In this document: positions 12,702 through 24,000 of the stretch, one piece after another
How the letters are laid out: the number at the start of each line of letters is the position of its first letter
Position numbering within the stretch: position 1 is the first letter of the stretch
Assembly: GCA_033439265.1 (NCBI GenBank)
Contig: JAVTVX010000012.1
Location: 33,978,261-34,042,260 of the forward strand
Source: Dillenia suffruticosa
Taxonomy: Eukaryota > Streptophyta > Magnoliopsida > Dilleniales > Dilleniaceae
Length of the DNA stretch: 64,000 nt
Direction of reading: 5' to 3'
Program-made: the position numbers and the translations under genes
Notes under the pieces: generated by a model
The model's input: the letters and a program-made list of their open reading frames with translations, nothing else
Databases searched by the model: none
What the model was told of the DNA's origin: nothing

Positions 12702-14426
12702 CCTTTTGTCCCCTTTGCTGGAAACACAAGAACAAAATCAACCCAAAAGATTAGCTTAACCTTTCTAGCCTAATCGACAATTCTCAAAATTTGAATTGAA
12801 AGATTTCGAATCTGAAATCTTACCAAGCGATAAATGAAACGAAATCTTTGGGTTGGAATTCGGTTTTTTTTTTCTTTTTTTCTTTTTCAGCCAAACGTAG
12901 GTTGAGGGTTAAAAAACCGACCTCCATAAAAAGGAAAGAATTCTGAAATACGCGTTTTCATTTTTGAAATTGAAAATTATATTTTTAGTTTCTGGAATTA
13001 TCTCGGGAAAATATCTCCCCCGTATCTTTTTACATGTGTTATGTAGCCGAAACTAGCCGTTTGAGTTAACTGCCACGCGGCGGAACTCTATAAGGTGCAG
13101 AGGAAGCATACTGGTTGGTGATGGGCGTTGACGTGGCAGATTTGGACGGTCTTCGTCGGCCAGGGTTCGGTGTCTTCACAGACACGTTTCTAGACTCTCA
13201 TCGGGTTAATGGTGTGCGGTGTTTAGGAACGACACGTGTCCTATGGTACATCGGACGGTGTTGATGAAGAGTTAGTGTTTTTATTCTCTGTTTTCCCTTT
13301 TCTTGGTTTGAGCGCCAAAAGAATTTTTTAAAAAAGGAGTCTTACATGGCGGCTGACTGGGCTGTGGTTTTAGACCACAACAACGCGTCAATCCATCCGA
13401 CGGCTGTTCTGGACTTTTAAGTGGACCGTGCTTCTTGTTCAAGCCCGGTGACATCTTATGGGCTTCAGGTTTTTTATTATTTTTTTTTCTTTTGTTATCG
13501 GAGATTTGAATCTCGATTTGCGATATTAGAGAAGAACATTATGATCATTAGATTATTCTCTTGTAAACCTTTTTATTTTTTTCTTGGCCAGTACTCAATA
13601 ATCAATTTTATTAAATTTCATTCAAACTGATTATCAGATTTATTAAAAGATAAACCCTTCATAAATCTTTTTTTCCTGTCCTAGTAAAATCTGAAAATTT
13701 TAATTAAGCAACTCACTCATAGAGCAACAAGTCGTTGGTGACTTCCTGGGTCTTCAACCATGTCAAAATTTGGGTTAATGCATTTTAGGGGTGTAACAGG
13801 AGAAAAAATTCTAATTATGATTTAAAAATATAATTTTTATTTTGTAATTATTTTAATTAAGGGATTTGTCTGGTCATATTAGCGTCACATTAATATATTT
13901 TTTAAATTATTTTTTTATAAAGAGAATCTAACCATATGTATGTGTGTAGATCGTCAAATTTTTTAATTAAAAATATTTCATATATATATTTTTAATACGA
14001 TAAAAGATTTTGTTTTAATAATAAAATAAATAAATTTATATTAAATAATTTGATTACAAATTTTGACTGAATATTTATGTTATTGATTCAAAATTTTTAT
14101 TTATAATAAAGATTTTGAGTTTAAGTACCAAAAATTTTTATATTATCTTTCAATAAAAAATTAATGAATTCCTTTAAATTCATTTAATTTTATTATTATT
14201 TTGATTTAATTTGGCCCATTTTGAAGGGTAACAATTTATAAAACAAAATTTACAACTAGAATCTCTATAAAATTTATTCTTATAAAAGTTTATACTTTTT
14301 CTTTTATGTGATTGGATTAGAAGAAGAACTTTAAATTTGAGAATTTTTTTGTTATAATTTTCATCAATTTCCTTTTTTCCTTTTTTTTTTTGTTGAAAGA
14401 GGATAGAGACAGAAAAAGAAAAAAGT
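12702..14426. promoter_or_regulatory. Upstream region of the FBS-type gene, then AT-rich spacer
   Basis: A leader of about 130 bp precedes the FBS start codon, with another probable untranslated segment near 12770-12890. 13030-13400 has higher GC than its surroundings and contains several ACGT-core motifs: gccacgcgg at about 13072, gacgtggc at about 13130 and gacacgtgtcc, a palindromic G-box core, at about 13231. That is plausible for a stress-responsive promoter. From 13640 to 14360 the sequence is AT-rich with nothing recognisable. Confidence 0.4.
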
Positions 14427-16180
14427 GCCCAAGAAAATTTGTTCTGTGACCATGGGTGTCAATGCCTTGGAGACTGCAGCTGTAATATCTAATGATGAAA
14501 ACTCAGGTTTGAGGACTTCACCAACGTATAGCACTGGAGCTTTAAGCAATAATAATGGGAGGAACAATTTGGAAAGAAGATTATTTTCCAGCTGGAATTA
14601 TGAACGGAACCATGTGACCATGGTGACTTAGCCCTTGAAGATATGTTACCCAGAAGTTCCTCTGAGAAAATGTTGCATGACCTGAATATGGAAATAAAGG
14701 AACAGAGTTCATCATCAAAGCCCCTTGTAAATTCCTTAAACACAGGTTAGACTTCATGTGAACCAACTTTAGGTACTAGCAGGTTTCCATCTGACTTTCT
14801 AGTCCTTAAAAGCTTATGCTCTCTTGAGTCTGCACACATGGTACAAGGTTTGTAGTAAATGTATGTCCCTGTTAACCTGATGCAGCGGACGGCCAGGTGA
14901 TGGTATGGAAATGCTGAAAGAAAAAGAAGCCCATTTTGTACAATCAAAGTTTCAAGAGATCTGAAAAAAGAAAATCACAAGTGTCTCCGAAATCATCACC
15001 TCAGACCGATGTTCTTCCACTTGGCAGTTCAAATACTTGTACTGTTCATAAAAATCATGGAGAAGAAGTAGGGTGGGCAATGCCCTCTGGTATAATTGTC
15101 TAAATGGTTTCTAAACTTGACCAACTCACAAATTTTCATCGGGGAGGACTTTGATGCAAATTGGTTGCCTCTGGTAGTATAAGCTTGTCTGCAGTAGAAC
15201 CAACAAATGGGAATCCTACTCAGATGGTAAGTGAGAAGAAGATGAATAGCCTTAAAGGCTTTGGGTGAGCCTCTGCAACTTTCCTACTCATTAACGTGTC
15301 CTCTCTTGCGTATTATGTAAAAGTTGGTTCCTTTTCTGTGAGCGTGTGTGTGTGCATTTTTTGCTGACAATATGTCACATCTCTGAGTCCTTGAATTGGA
15401 CCTTATCATAGTAAGTTCCTAGTTAATACTGTTAAGTCCAATTGTTAACGTTGTGTTTCTCCAATTACCAGGGTGAGGAGCAATCTAGGTGACACACATG
15501 GCAAAGTATGTGGGCGGTAACATAAAATTTGAAGGTTAGCGGAATAAAAGAGGCAGTCATCTTGGAACTGAAAAGTACATTAAAGACAGTACTTCCAGGT
15601 TAGTTATTTTCCACTGTCTCATAAAATCTACAGAGGGACACACGAAGATTTTAATTAATTACATTCTCTAGTTAATCTTGTGCTTCTTTTCCTCAGTAAA
15701 TTTAACCTTTGTTGAGGCATTATTATACTGGATCATGATACGTCACTTTCCTACTATAACTAGCTTTGTGCTGAACAAGATATTGTTCTGATATGGTGCA
15801 ATTTGGTCTCTGTCTGTGCCAATCTTGTTGATGAGGTTCTCAATCGGAATATTCATGGGCATGACAATTTCATACTTTTGGAATCCATATGACATGATGA
15901 CGTAGAAGGATCCATATACCCCACTTAGTAAGATAAAGGATTGGTTGTTGTTGTTGTATTATCCATGTAACATGAGTTTCATTAGTTCACAATCTGCAAA
16001 GTGATAACTATTTCCGTATGTCAAAAGATTTTACCGGATTCTGTAAAATCTAGCTCCAAGATGCTTGGAAATAGGTCTACACTTCTGAACACATCATCTC
16101 CTCAAGGTTCAAGAGGATCAGATTCTCGTCACTAGAAGGAAAATAAGCCTTCTCCACTTAAAACTAGCAATGGTACAGCT
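14427..16180 (+). pseudogene. Unidentified coding relics (possible unprocessed pseudogene)
   Basis: Several short stretches read like exons of one protein. 14450-14610 gives ALETAAVISNDENSG and LFSSWNYERN. After a one-base frame change, 14617-14746 gives LALEDMLPRSSSEKM and ends at an AACACAG/GTTAG donor-like site. 14920-15090 gives KRSEKRKSQVSPKSSPQTDV. 16040-16170 gives SSKMLGNRSTLLNTSS and ENKPSPLKTSNG. Stops and frame changes separate them. I do not recognise the parent family. The serine- and lysine-rich content suggests a nuclear protein, but that is inference only. Confidence 0.3.
15901..15958 (+). mobile_element. TS-like SINE (or RTE LINE) 3' tail
   Basis: The block ccccacttagtaagataaag followed by gattggttgttgttgttgt matches the common plant TS-SINE/RTE 3' terminus (ACCCCACTTAGTGGGATAAG, then a TTG repeat). 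The 5' boundary cannot be placed, and no clear target duplication was found. Confidence 0.55.
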
Positions 16181-16506
16181 CACATCTCCAGTTTAAGGAT
16201 GTTATGATGTTAATGCTTTGCTTGTTCATTATTTCCTTACTTTTTTCTGTGCATGGGCATTTTCTCAATTTATTGGTCGCTGCTTTTTTCTTGTGTAGGA
16301 AAGCTGTACCTAAGAGTGGTTTATTAAAATCTACCCCTAAAACTTTTTTTCTTCACATGTTCCATTTATTTTTATTTTTTTTCTAGGTAGGCAAGATTTT
16401 ATTATGAAAACTTGACTAGAAAATTTTTTACCCTTTTGTACCAAGGAAAATTTGATGCAAAACCAAAACAAAAAGGAAAATCTCCGATTGCCATGAATTC
16501 AAAGGC

Positions 16507-16585
16507 ACATTATGTAACACCAGAAGACAAAAAAAAAAAAAAAAATAAAAAAAAAAAAAAATAAATTAGGGCTTAAAGCCCCAAT

Positions 16586-16659
<74 letters not shown>

Positions 16660-17095
16660 TCTCTCTTTCCCTCTTTCTCTCTTTCTCTTCTCCGCCGCGA
16701 CCCCTCTCTCCCGCCCACTGCGCCACCTTTCTCCCGCGATCCCCGCCGCTGCAGCGCCTCCTCCCTCCTCACACGAGCGCGCGGTCAGCCAGTGAGCAGC
16801 GCCTCACCTCCTGCACAGTGCGCACTTGTGCGATCTCCCGCGAGCAGCACGACACCCAGCGCGGGCCAGCGTGCTACCCCTGCTCGAGCCAACGCGATCT
16901 CCCGCGAGCCAGCGCGCAAGCCAGCATGCGACCCAGCGCGAGCCCTAGCCCGTGAGCGGGCCAGCCCACCAGCGGCCCAAGGCCCAGTCCAGCCACGGCC
17001 CACTGCATCCCGCGAAGCCCGCTGCGACCAGCAAGCCGGGCTGAGAGCTCGTGAGCCACCAGCGGGCCAGCCCGGGTTTGGGGCGTGACACATTA
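16507..17095. mobile_element. GC-rich solo LTR with 5-bp target site duplication CATTA
   Basis: The element runs from 16512 (tgtaacacc) to 17090 (ggcgtgaca): TG...CA termini, 579 bp. It is flanked by CATTA at 16507-16511 and 17091-17095. Inside are two A-rich runs (about 16530-16560), a 68-bp (CT)n tract and about 400 bp of very GC-rich sequence (16690-17090) that stands out against the AT-rich surroundings. No internal retrotransposon domains are present, so a solo LTR left by LTR-LTR recombination is the simplest reading. A small non-autonomous element cannot be excluded. Orientation is not determined. Confidence 0.8.
16588..16655. repeat. (CT)n microsatellite inside the solo LTR
   Basis: About 34 uninterrupted CT units, then an imperfect CT/CCCT tail to about 16690. 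It produces long artefactual Ser-Leu and Arg-Glu reading frames. Confidence 0.95.
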
Positions 17096-17917
17096 CATAA
17101 GAAATTAATAATAAACTCACCCCATTTTTAAACATGTCTCGTTGGCAAATGATTGAAAAAATAACACCATATGGGTCAAATAAGTTAACAATTAAATAGA
17201 TCAAAATATAGAAAGTGTTGCAAATAAAATCGCCATGATAAATTACTTGGTTGTATTATGATTGACTATCAGCCATGTGATTCAGTGGAGACCAGTTGAA
17301 ATTGGCTTATCACTATTTTGTTGATTCACTTTGTTTAGGCTATCAGTCAGCACAGGGACTCTCTTGCCGGAAGTGGGTTCTTAGGCTAACTCCAAAAAAC
17401 TCCTAATTAATAGATCAACTAAAGAATTGACCTGCAAAAGCAATAAATGACAGAACTATGAAATGAAGATGTATGATTTCATGAGAAAATTATTATTGAT
17501 TTGTATATACAGCAACAGGAAGATAAAGTAGTAAATAAATTAGCCAAAATAACTATAAAAAGCAGAAAATGAATGGAATATGAGGCTTCAATAATGGAAC
17601 GTAGGAATTAAACAACTAATGGTTGAAATCTAAATTAAACTAGATAATAATGACAAGGAAATAAAGTAGAAAGGTAATATGTAGTCGGGTGTAATCAGCA
17701 TAAAGAAACAAAATTGAGGAGAAAACATATATTATTAGAGTTTAATCTTTTAAGAGTTCAACCTGACTCTAACCTAAAGTAGTCATTCCCAGTTTTCAAC
17801 GTGATTATCAGATATCGGTAATTTATTAACAAAAATTGAGGGGGTGAGAAGGTAATGTGTAGTCTCGTGCAACCAAATAGAATTGAGGAGGTGAGAGCTA
17901 CCACTGAGAGTCTTAAT
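17096..17917. other. Spacer between the solo LTR and the F-box relic
   Basis: No coding region, RNA gene or repeat with clear borders was seen in this moderately AT-rich stretch. Confidence 0.4.
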
Positions 17918-18223
17918 TTTTATGGTGGCAGAGTGGCAATAGAGAAAGTCCTTTGGGAAGAAATGATATTCGAAATCCTTTCATGGCTTCCGGAGTTGTC
18001 CATACTTGGATTTCAATGGGTATGTATATTTTGGTATATTCTTTTCCAAAATCCTAATTTCATTTCCCAGCATCTTCCAGCGGAAAAACGAAAAATCCCA
18101 AGTTTATTTCCAATCCCAATATTTGTGGGCCTTGAGCTGGGCTCTACCGTGTGTAACTTGAGCAATTCATCACACTTGTCTGGAACCTGTCCAAGAAAGA
18201 ACCAAGCTTCTTCCCCATTTTGA
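17918..18223 (+). pseudogene. F-box gene relic
   Basis: The reading frame shows a decayed F-box: LWEEMIFEILSWLPELSILG and then FQWVCIFWYILFQNPNFISQ (about 17951-18075). This matches the LPEDLIFEILSRLPVKSLLR...F pattern of FBA-type F-box proteins, but the LP start and the basic residues after the core are lost. The frame ends after about 50 more unrelated residues, and no complete F-box-associated domain follows. It is not related in detail to the FBS gene upstream. Confidence 0.6.
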
Positions 18224-20616
18224 GAATCCTGAATTCAAAAAAAAAAAATATAAACACATACTTGCCAAAGAACCAAATCAGACCACACAAGAAATCATAA
18301 AAGTACAATTTAAAAAAAAAAAGAAAAATTTTAAAAAGGGTACCCGAAATTCTTCTCCCTAGCCAAGTTTGAGAATGGAGAATACATAGTCTATTTTTGT
18401 GAATATATTGGTGGGGATTCAATCTTGAGCTCCTTATTAGAAAACTTGGATTAAAGACATTGTTGTGGCTTGGGGTAAGTGAAATCTTCAATTATGATGC
18501 TTACGGCTATGGCATGACCACATGAGAAAACAATGATACAACTTTGATGAAAACACCACCTTCTCATCTTGGAATCTTAATATATATATAAAAGAAGTGA
18601 CTAACCTGAAAAATTGAATTCATTTAGCATATAATCTTGGAGATTATAATTGTAAAATAATAATAATCGAGAAAAATCAAAAAACCCTAAATTACCACGT
18701 AATAACATGGATACAAAATTAAAAACATTACATAAAAAAAATAACAGGTGAGATATTCAATCAAACCTTTCAATATGTTGGCAAACTTGTCGTATTCATA
18801 CTTTTTTTTTGTTATACAATGATTCAAATTCTGGATTTCGGGGAAAATTTGTCATATTCATACTAATAAAAGTAGTAGTCAACACGAACAAGCCATACAG
18901 GGAGATGATGTCTCTCAAGCGGAGAAAGAGACGATTCTTTTGTTTCGTCGAGTAGCATTGAAAATGAAAAGAAAATGGGAAATATATATATTACACGTAT
19001 TTGTTTCGTGGAGCGGCTTAAGAGGAAAGAGAAACTAGGGTTTTCTTCGATCTCATTTGATTTTTTATAAACATAGAAATCATGTGTTACTTTAGCTCTA
19101 AAGGCAAGAAGATAATCTGCATGTTCATTTGATAAGATTTGTTTATTTACTTGTCATAAACATACAAAATACTTTATACTCTTTTAATAAAATATTATAA
19201 TAGGTTTGTTATATATAGAAATTTTATTATTATAAATATGAATTTTTTTTAAAAAAAATCAAATATTTTAAAAATCAAATCAATTATTAATTTATTTTTA
19301 ATATATGATATCTTTTAATAATTGATTTGTAATATTTTCTAATAATACTCTTATCATTGATTTTTACAATTCATTTGTTTTTTGCCCAAAATCTTTCGAC
19401 CTGTGTTTTGATTGAGAGAAATAATTAGAATATTTTGCTTTTGTAGCCTTTTCGTGACTCTTTCATGTCACCGGCGTCCATGTCGCTGACCATGCCAGTC
19501 CTTTATTATTGGAAGCCTTTTTCAATAAATTTGGCCCCAAAAAGCAACAAAAAAAAAAAAAAAAAAAAAAAAGAAGCTGGTCCTCAATCTAACCCTCTCG
19601 CCCCTAATGTTGACTCTTACATGTGGATGTAATGAATTCATAAGTTTTTTTTTTTTTTTTTTTTATAAGGAAATACAATTAAATAGTTTCTAATTGAGAA
19701 AGTGAAAATGAAAGCAATGAGTTTCTGCTGCTTGAACAGTTATCGAGAGACCATGAAATCATGAGTTTGGAACTATTATATTTTCAAACTCCTTATGGTT
19801 CCTCATTCGGGCTTCCATCTTCATACTGATTCCTCAAATCTCCATCATTTAGGTACTCCTTTGAAGCGTAACAGAAAACCAAACACAAGCACAGTTTTCA
19901 TCGACCGCAAGATTGGGGCACTTTAGTGTTGAGATGCAAGACATAAATTTCTTTTATAATCCCAGTGGCCCCATCACGATGACAGGCAAATATCAGTGCA
20001 CAGGAAATGCAGAATAAGGGTCAGGACCAAACCAATCTTGAGGTGGTGCGCCTGATATCAGTACAAGTACTCCACCAGAAGAAGGTCTACAATTTCTTTT
20101 GGGGCCTCCACAAGCAGCATTAATCCCCAATTTTTCTCATTTTCCATTTTAATATATTGAAGTTCACATTGTTCAGATTCTAATAGCTAAAAAAAAGTTT
20201 AATTCGTTCACAAATAAGCCATGTTGTCACTCATTTCTCAGACAGTGTTGACCTGCCTTCTTTCCCAACCTGATATAAGGTTCTATTCTAGGTTCCTTGT
20301 GGTTGGCCATCGTCACTCCTCTTTTTTCATGACTTCCATCTTTACCTTTTGCAGCTTGGTGCCCCCCCTTATGGTTTTCTTTTGGGGGGTGTAGGGTTGA
20401 GATCTCTCTGTCCTCTGTCATGAGTTCTCCAGATCCCCGGAAGTTTCAAGTTTGTTTCATTTCTGAAGGTTTGTCTGAGTGGGGTGTTCTGTTTTTTGGG
20501 TGAGGGTTTTTGTTTTATTATTTGTTTTTTGGGGTCACACTTTGTCTATGGTTGTTTAGGGGCTGGGTGTTGCAATTTTTCTGTCATGAAAGTGTAAATA
20601 AATAAAGCGCATGAAA
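18224..20616. other. AT-rich spacer
   Basis: There is no gene I can support. It has a poly-A run at about 19549-19572, a poly-T run at about 19646-19663, and a T/G-rich stretch at about 20480-20580. The A and T runs could be tails of old retroposons, but no bodies with target duplications were recognised. Confidence 0.4.
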
Positions 20617-20617
20617 A

Positions 20618-20864
20618 ACATTATACAAAGTCCACAAACATACTTGAAAAGGTTGATCCTTCCTCCCGACTGTGAGAATGATTATAGTGTATATGATTAT
20701 ACAAAGTCCATAAACATTATACAAAGTCCACAAACATACAAAGTTAGATATAGTGTAAATATATCTGCCAATCGTCGGATCCAAACTGTGAGAAATAACA
20801 ACAAAAACTTGTTGCAGCAAAAGGAACCAAAACATTATACAAAGTCCACAAACTTACTTGAAAA
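20618..20864 (+). repeat. Four dispersed copies of a 20-33 bp direct repeat
   Basis: The core attatacaaagtccacaaac occurs at about 20620, 20716 and 20834, with a variant (one change) at about 20696. Copies 1 and 4 extend to a shared acttgaaaa end (20618-20650 and 20832-20864). They lie just past the 3' end of the FMN hydrolase/riboflavin kinase gene. Confidence 0.75.
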
Positions 20865-21048
20865 TGATTGCAAGCTCAATGTATCAAACATTAGTCTCCA
20901 GGCATCCGAAGAAACCAATATTGTTATGCGCACAACTCAATTGATGGGAAATGGCGGAAAACTTTTTATGCTTGTTTTGTATAATAGAATACAGCAATAT
21001 CAATGATGTTTTCTCAATGAGTTATTAAAAGAATGAGCCCCACAAAAG

Positions 21049-24000
21049 TTATAAACGTTTGTTATCAGCAGGCAAAGTGCATCCCAGATACGGGTCATCC
21101 TTGTATTTAGAGTAAATAGGAAGATCAAGAGCTCTCTCTGCAATTCTCCCATCTTCATGAATCCGCGCAATTAGGCTTTCAAGGGACGAGAAATTGGCCT
21201 ATCATGTTGAAAACGCATGTCAACATCACAAGTGAATAAGAACATGAGAAACCAGAGGATGTAGCTGTCAATTGAACTACTACCTCTGGTCTTATATAGC
21301 CAACAATAGTGAGATGTAATTCTTCACCATAGAAGTCCTCATCGAAGCTGTGAAGCAACCATGGCTCCTGAAAAAAGAAATCGCGATTAGGAAATGAACA
21401 ACCTCAAAAAGTGCAATCACTGAAGTTTATGTTGCAAGCTCACGATTGTTTTCTCTGCGTTGTTAAAATATGGATTCCAACCAATACTCATGACCATCTT
21501 GTAAATGCCTCGTGTGGATAATCCAGCCCAACCAAAATACACACCTGAAGGATGTTCTGAAAGGACAGCTGCATAGCCTTCTGTGGATAAATTAGCTGAT
21601 ATGGAAACACAAACTAATTAGACACGCTCTATGAGACACGAGAAATACTCTTGGCTTAACAGAACCAAGGAACAAAAAAATTATAAGCTAGATATGTGGT
21701 TTAAATTTCCTGCAAATGCAGATAGCTACGCCGACCATGAATATCATCGACATGAATCCTTAAGATCATTTAGCATTGTCATAAGAACTAACAAGAAATT
21801 TCCAGATTATTATCACACAACCATGATCTACAGCCAGTGTCACTTTAATCTACAAAATCACCAATGAGGCCTCAGCTTTCACCAGGATGACAGACACTTT
21901 ACCAGATATCACCAATGTGGGTATTCGAAGATATTTTGAATAAAGCACTTTTTAAAAGGGACTTCCTCTCTCTTTTTCTCCTTTCATTTATCTCATGGCA
22001 GTTGGGGAGAGGAAGAGGGGATGGTGTAACTGACTTGCTTTTGCCCCCGCCAACATGCCTATGGCTAGCAAACTTGACTAGCCACCCAACTGCTGAGAAT
22101 AATAGCAAATTGACTAAGAGATGCCAGAAGAGCTTTGTCCTAGTCATGTAATGATCTTAAAGAAATTGGTTAACGAGAACAAATTGGAATGACAAAAAAC
22201 TACCAAGGACCTTCAGGTTTTGTGGTAGTGAGGGCTTGTCTTTGAACTGAGGTCAAGAGTTTGAGCCCCCCTTCCTGTCTCTCCTAAGCCAATACCCTCC
22301 TTTGTAACAAAAAGAAAAGAAACAAAAAATGACAAAAGACTATATACCAAATTTGCATGAAAGGTGTTTAGAGGTTGAAGAAATATTCATCATTCAAACT
22401 TCTCACTTTTGCCTCGTACCTGTGGGTATACCAAGAACCTTTGAGCCACGACCATATCCCTTGATCACAGGGCCCCCTATACGCCAAGGTTCTAGAGGTA
22501 AAGTGCCATTAATCCCTGCGATCATAAGGCCATAGGTCTGATTAAATGGGCCCCTAGAAAAGGAATCTTATAAGCATCTCTGTGAAACAATTGGAGAAGG
22601 AATTACAATCTTGAAATGGTGGAAGACCCCATTTCTCAGGCTGCAGATCAAGCAAGGAGTTGATCACCTCATCAGCTGAAGTGTAGAGGTGGTGCTGTTT
22701 TGGAAGGGATGGAACAGCAACTACTTCCATTCCAGCAGCCTTTCCAGCTGAAACACCTGGTCTAAACATAGCTTAAGCATCCAAACATTTTGTTATATGC
22801 ACCACTTACTACTGTACCAACAACAAAAATCGTGAAAATTGCTTGAAATGCATAAAGCCATGTTCAAGAAAAAAGCATAGAAAAAACGGTCATATTTTGA
22901 CAACATCTGCTTTTCAGTCCATGTACACTGTTCTGTAACAAGTCCAGGAACATGCATTTAAGATGTTTATTTTTCTGTAACAACTACAGTCCTGTGCAGA
23001 AACTTCTCACAGATCCATATTTTTCTCATTTGTTTTAACAGGCATAAGTGACATTCATAGAAGCAAAAACGTGTTTGTTAATATCCTTACAACAAGAGTG
23101 ACATCATACTGCCCAATGACACCATAAAGGATGTCGACGATTATCAGAAATATAGTTTTTAATTGTTCCTTGGAATATATAGAAAAGATGAAAATAGCCA
23201 AATTTAATTTCAGAGATTGAGGAAAACAATAAGCTTTATCATTTAAGTTAAACCATTATAAATTCATTGTATCCTCAATGCAGTAATATTAAAAATGGGG
23301 ATCAGAAGCAATCTTAGACATTGAGATTGCCTTTACATCTTGAGAATTCTAATAGCAGAAATACATCATAATTTCATAGTTTGACAACTTCTTAACTAGT
23401 TTTTCCTTGATGATCAACAAAAATGGTAATCAAGTCAAGAGGTTGACGCCATTATGAGGGATGTGTGTGCGTGTTGTGATTATTTTATTTTATTTTTTTG
23501 GGGTGGGGGGATGATTTACACAGCAGAGGCTGTTTCCATAATCCTGGAACACCCTGGTCAAAAGAGAGCAATCTTGGAAGGGCATCTAGATCTAACCTCT
23601 AAGCCTTGTGACAATGATTGTTGAAAAATATAAGAAAAGGTCAGAGAAGGCTTTAGACTATTAACTTCAAAGAGGCATACATAATCACTGATGATAGACA
23701 TTCGGCTTGTCCTGGGAAAAGGTATGATGTAAAGTATGTTGAAAAAGGTTGTAAAATATCAATAACCGTTAATTCGGCTGGTGAAGTAAGAGCTACTCAC
23801 AGGGAATCTTCAATGACTAGACAGTTGGAAGGTTCAACATTTAACCTTTTAGCAGCTTCAAAATATCTAACACAAATGATTCAATAACCGTTCAGATGTT
23901 TTAGAAAATCATCGAGATTGAGATGGAAAAGGAATGGAAAATTTTGCAGTTGTAGCTTACATATCAGGAGATGGTTTCCCATTTCTCACGTCATCACCAG

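Noticed and set aside
16585..17088. Long open frames on both strands (Ser-Leu, Arg-Glu and Ala-Arg-Pro rich)
   Set aside because: They translate the (CT)n tract and the GC-rich part of a solo LTR. There are no domains, and several frames are open at once because of composition.
20618..20864. CRISPR-like array
   Set aside because: Copies are unevenly spaced and of unequal length, there are no spacers of constant size, and this is plant nuclear DNA.
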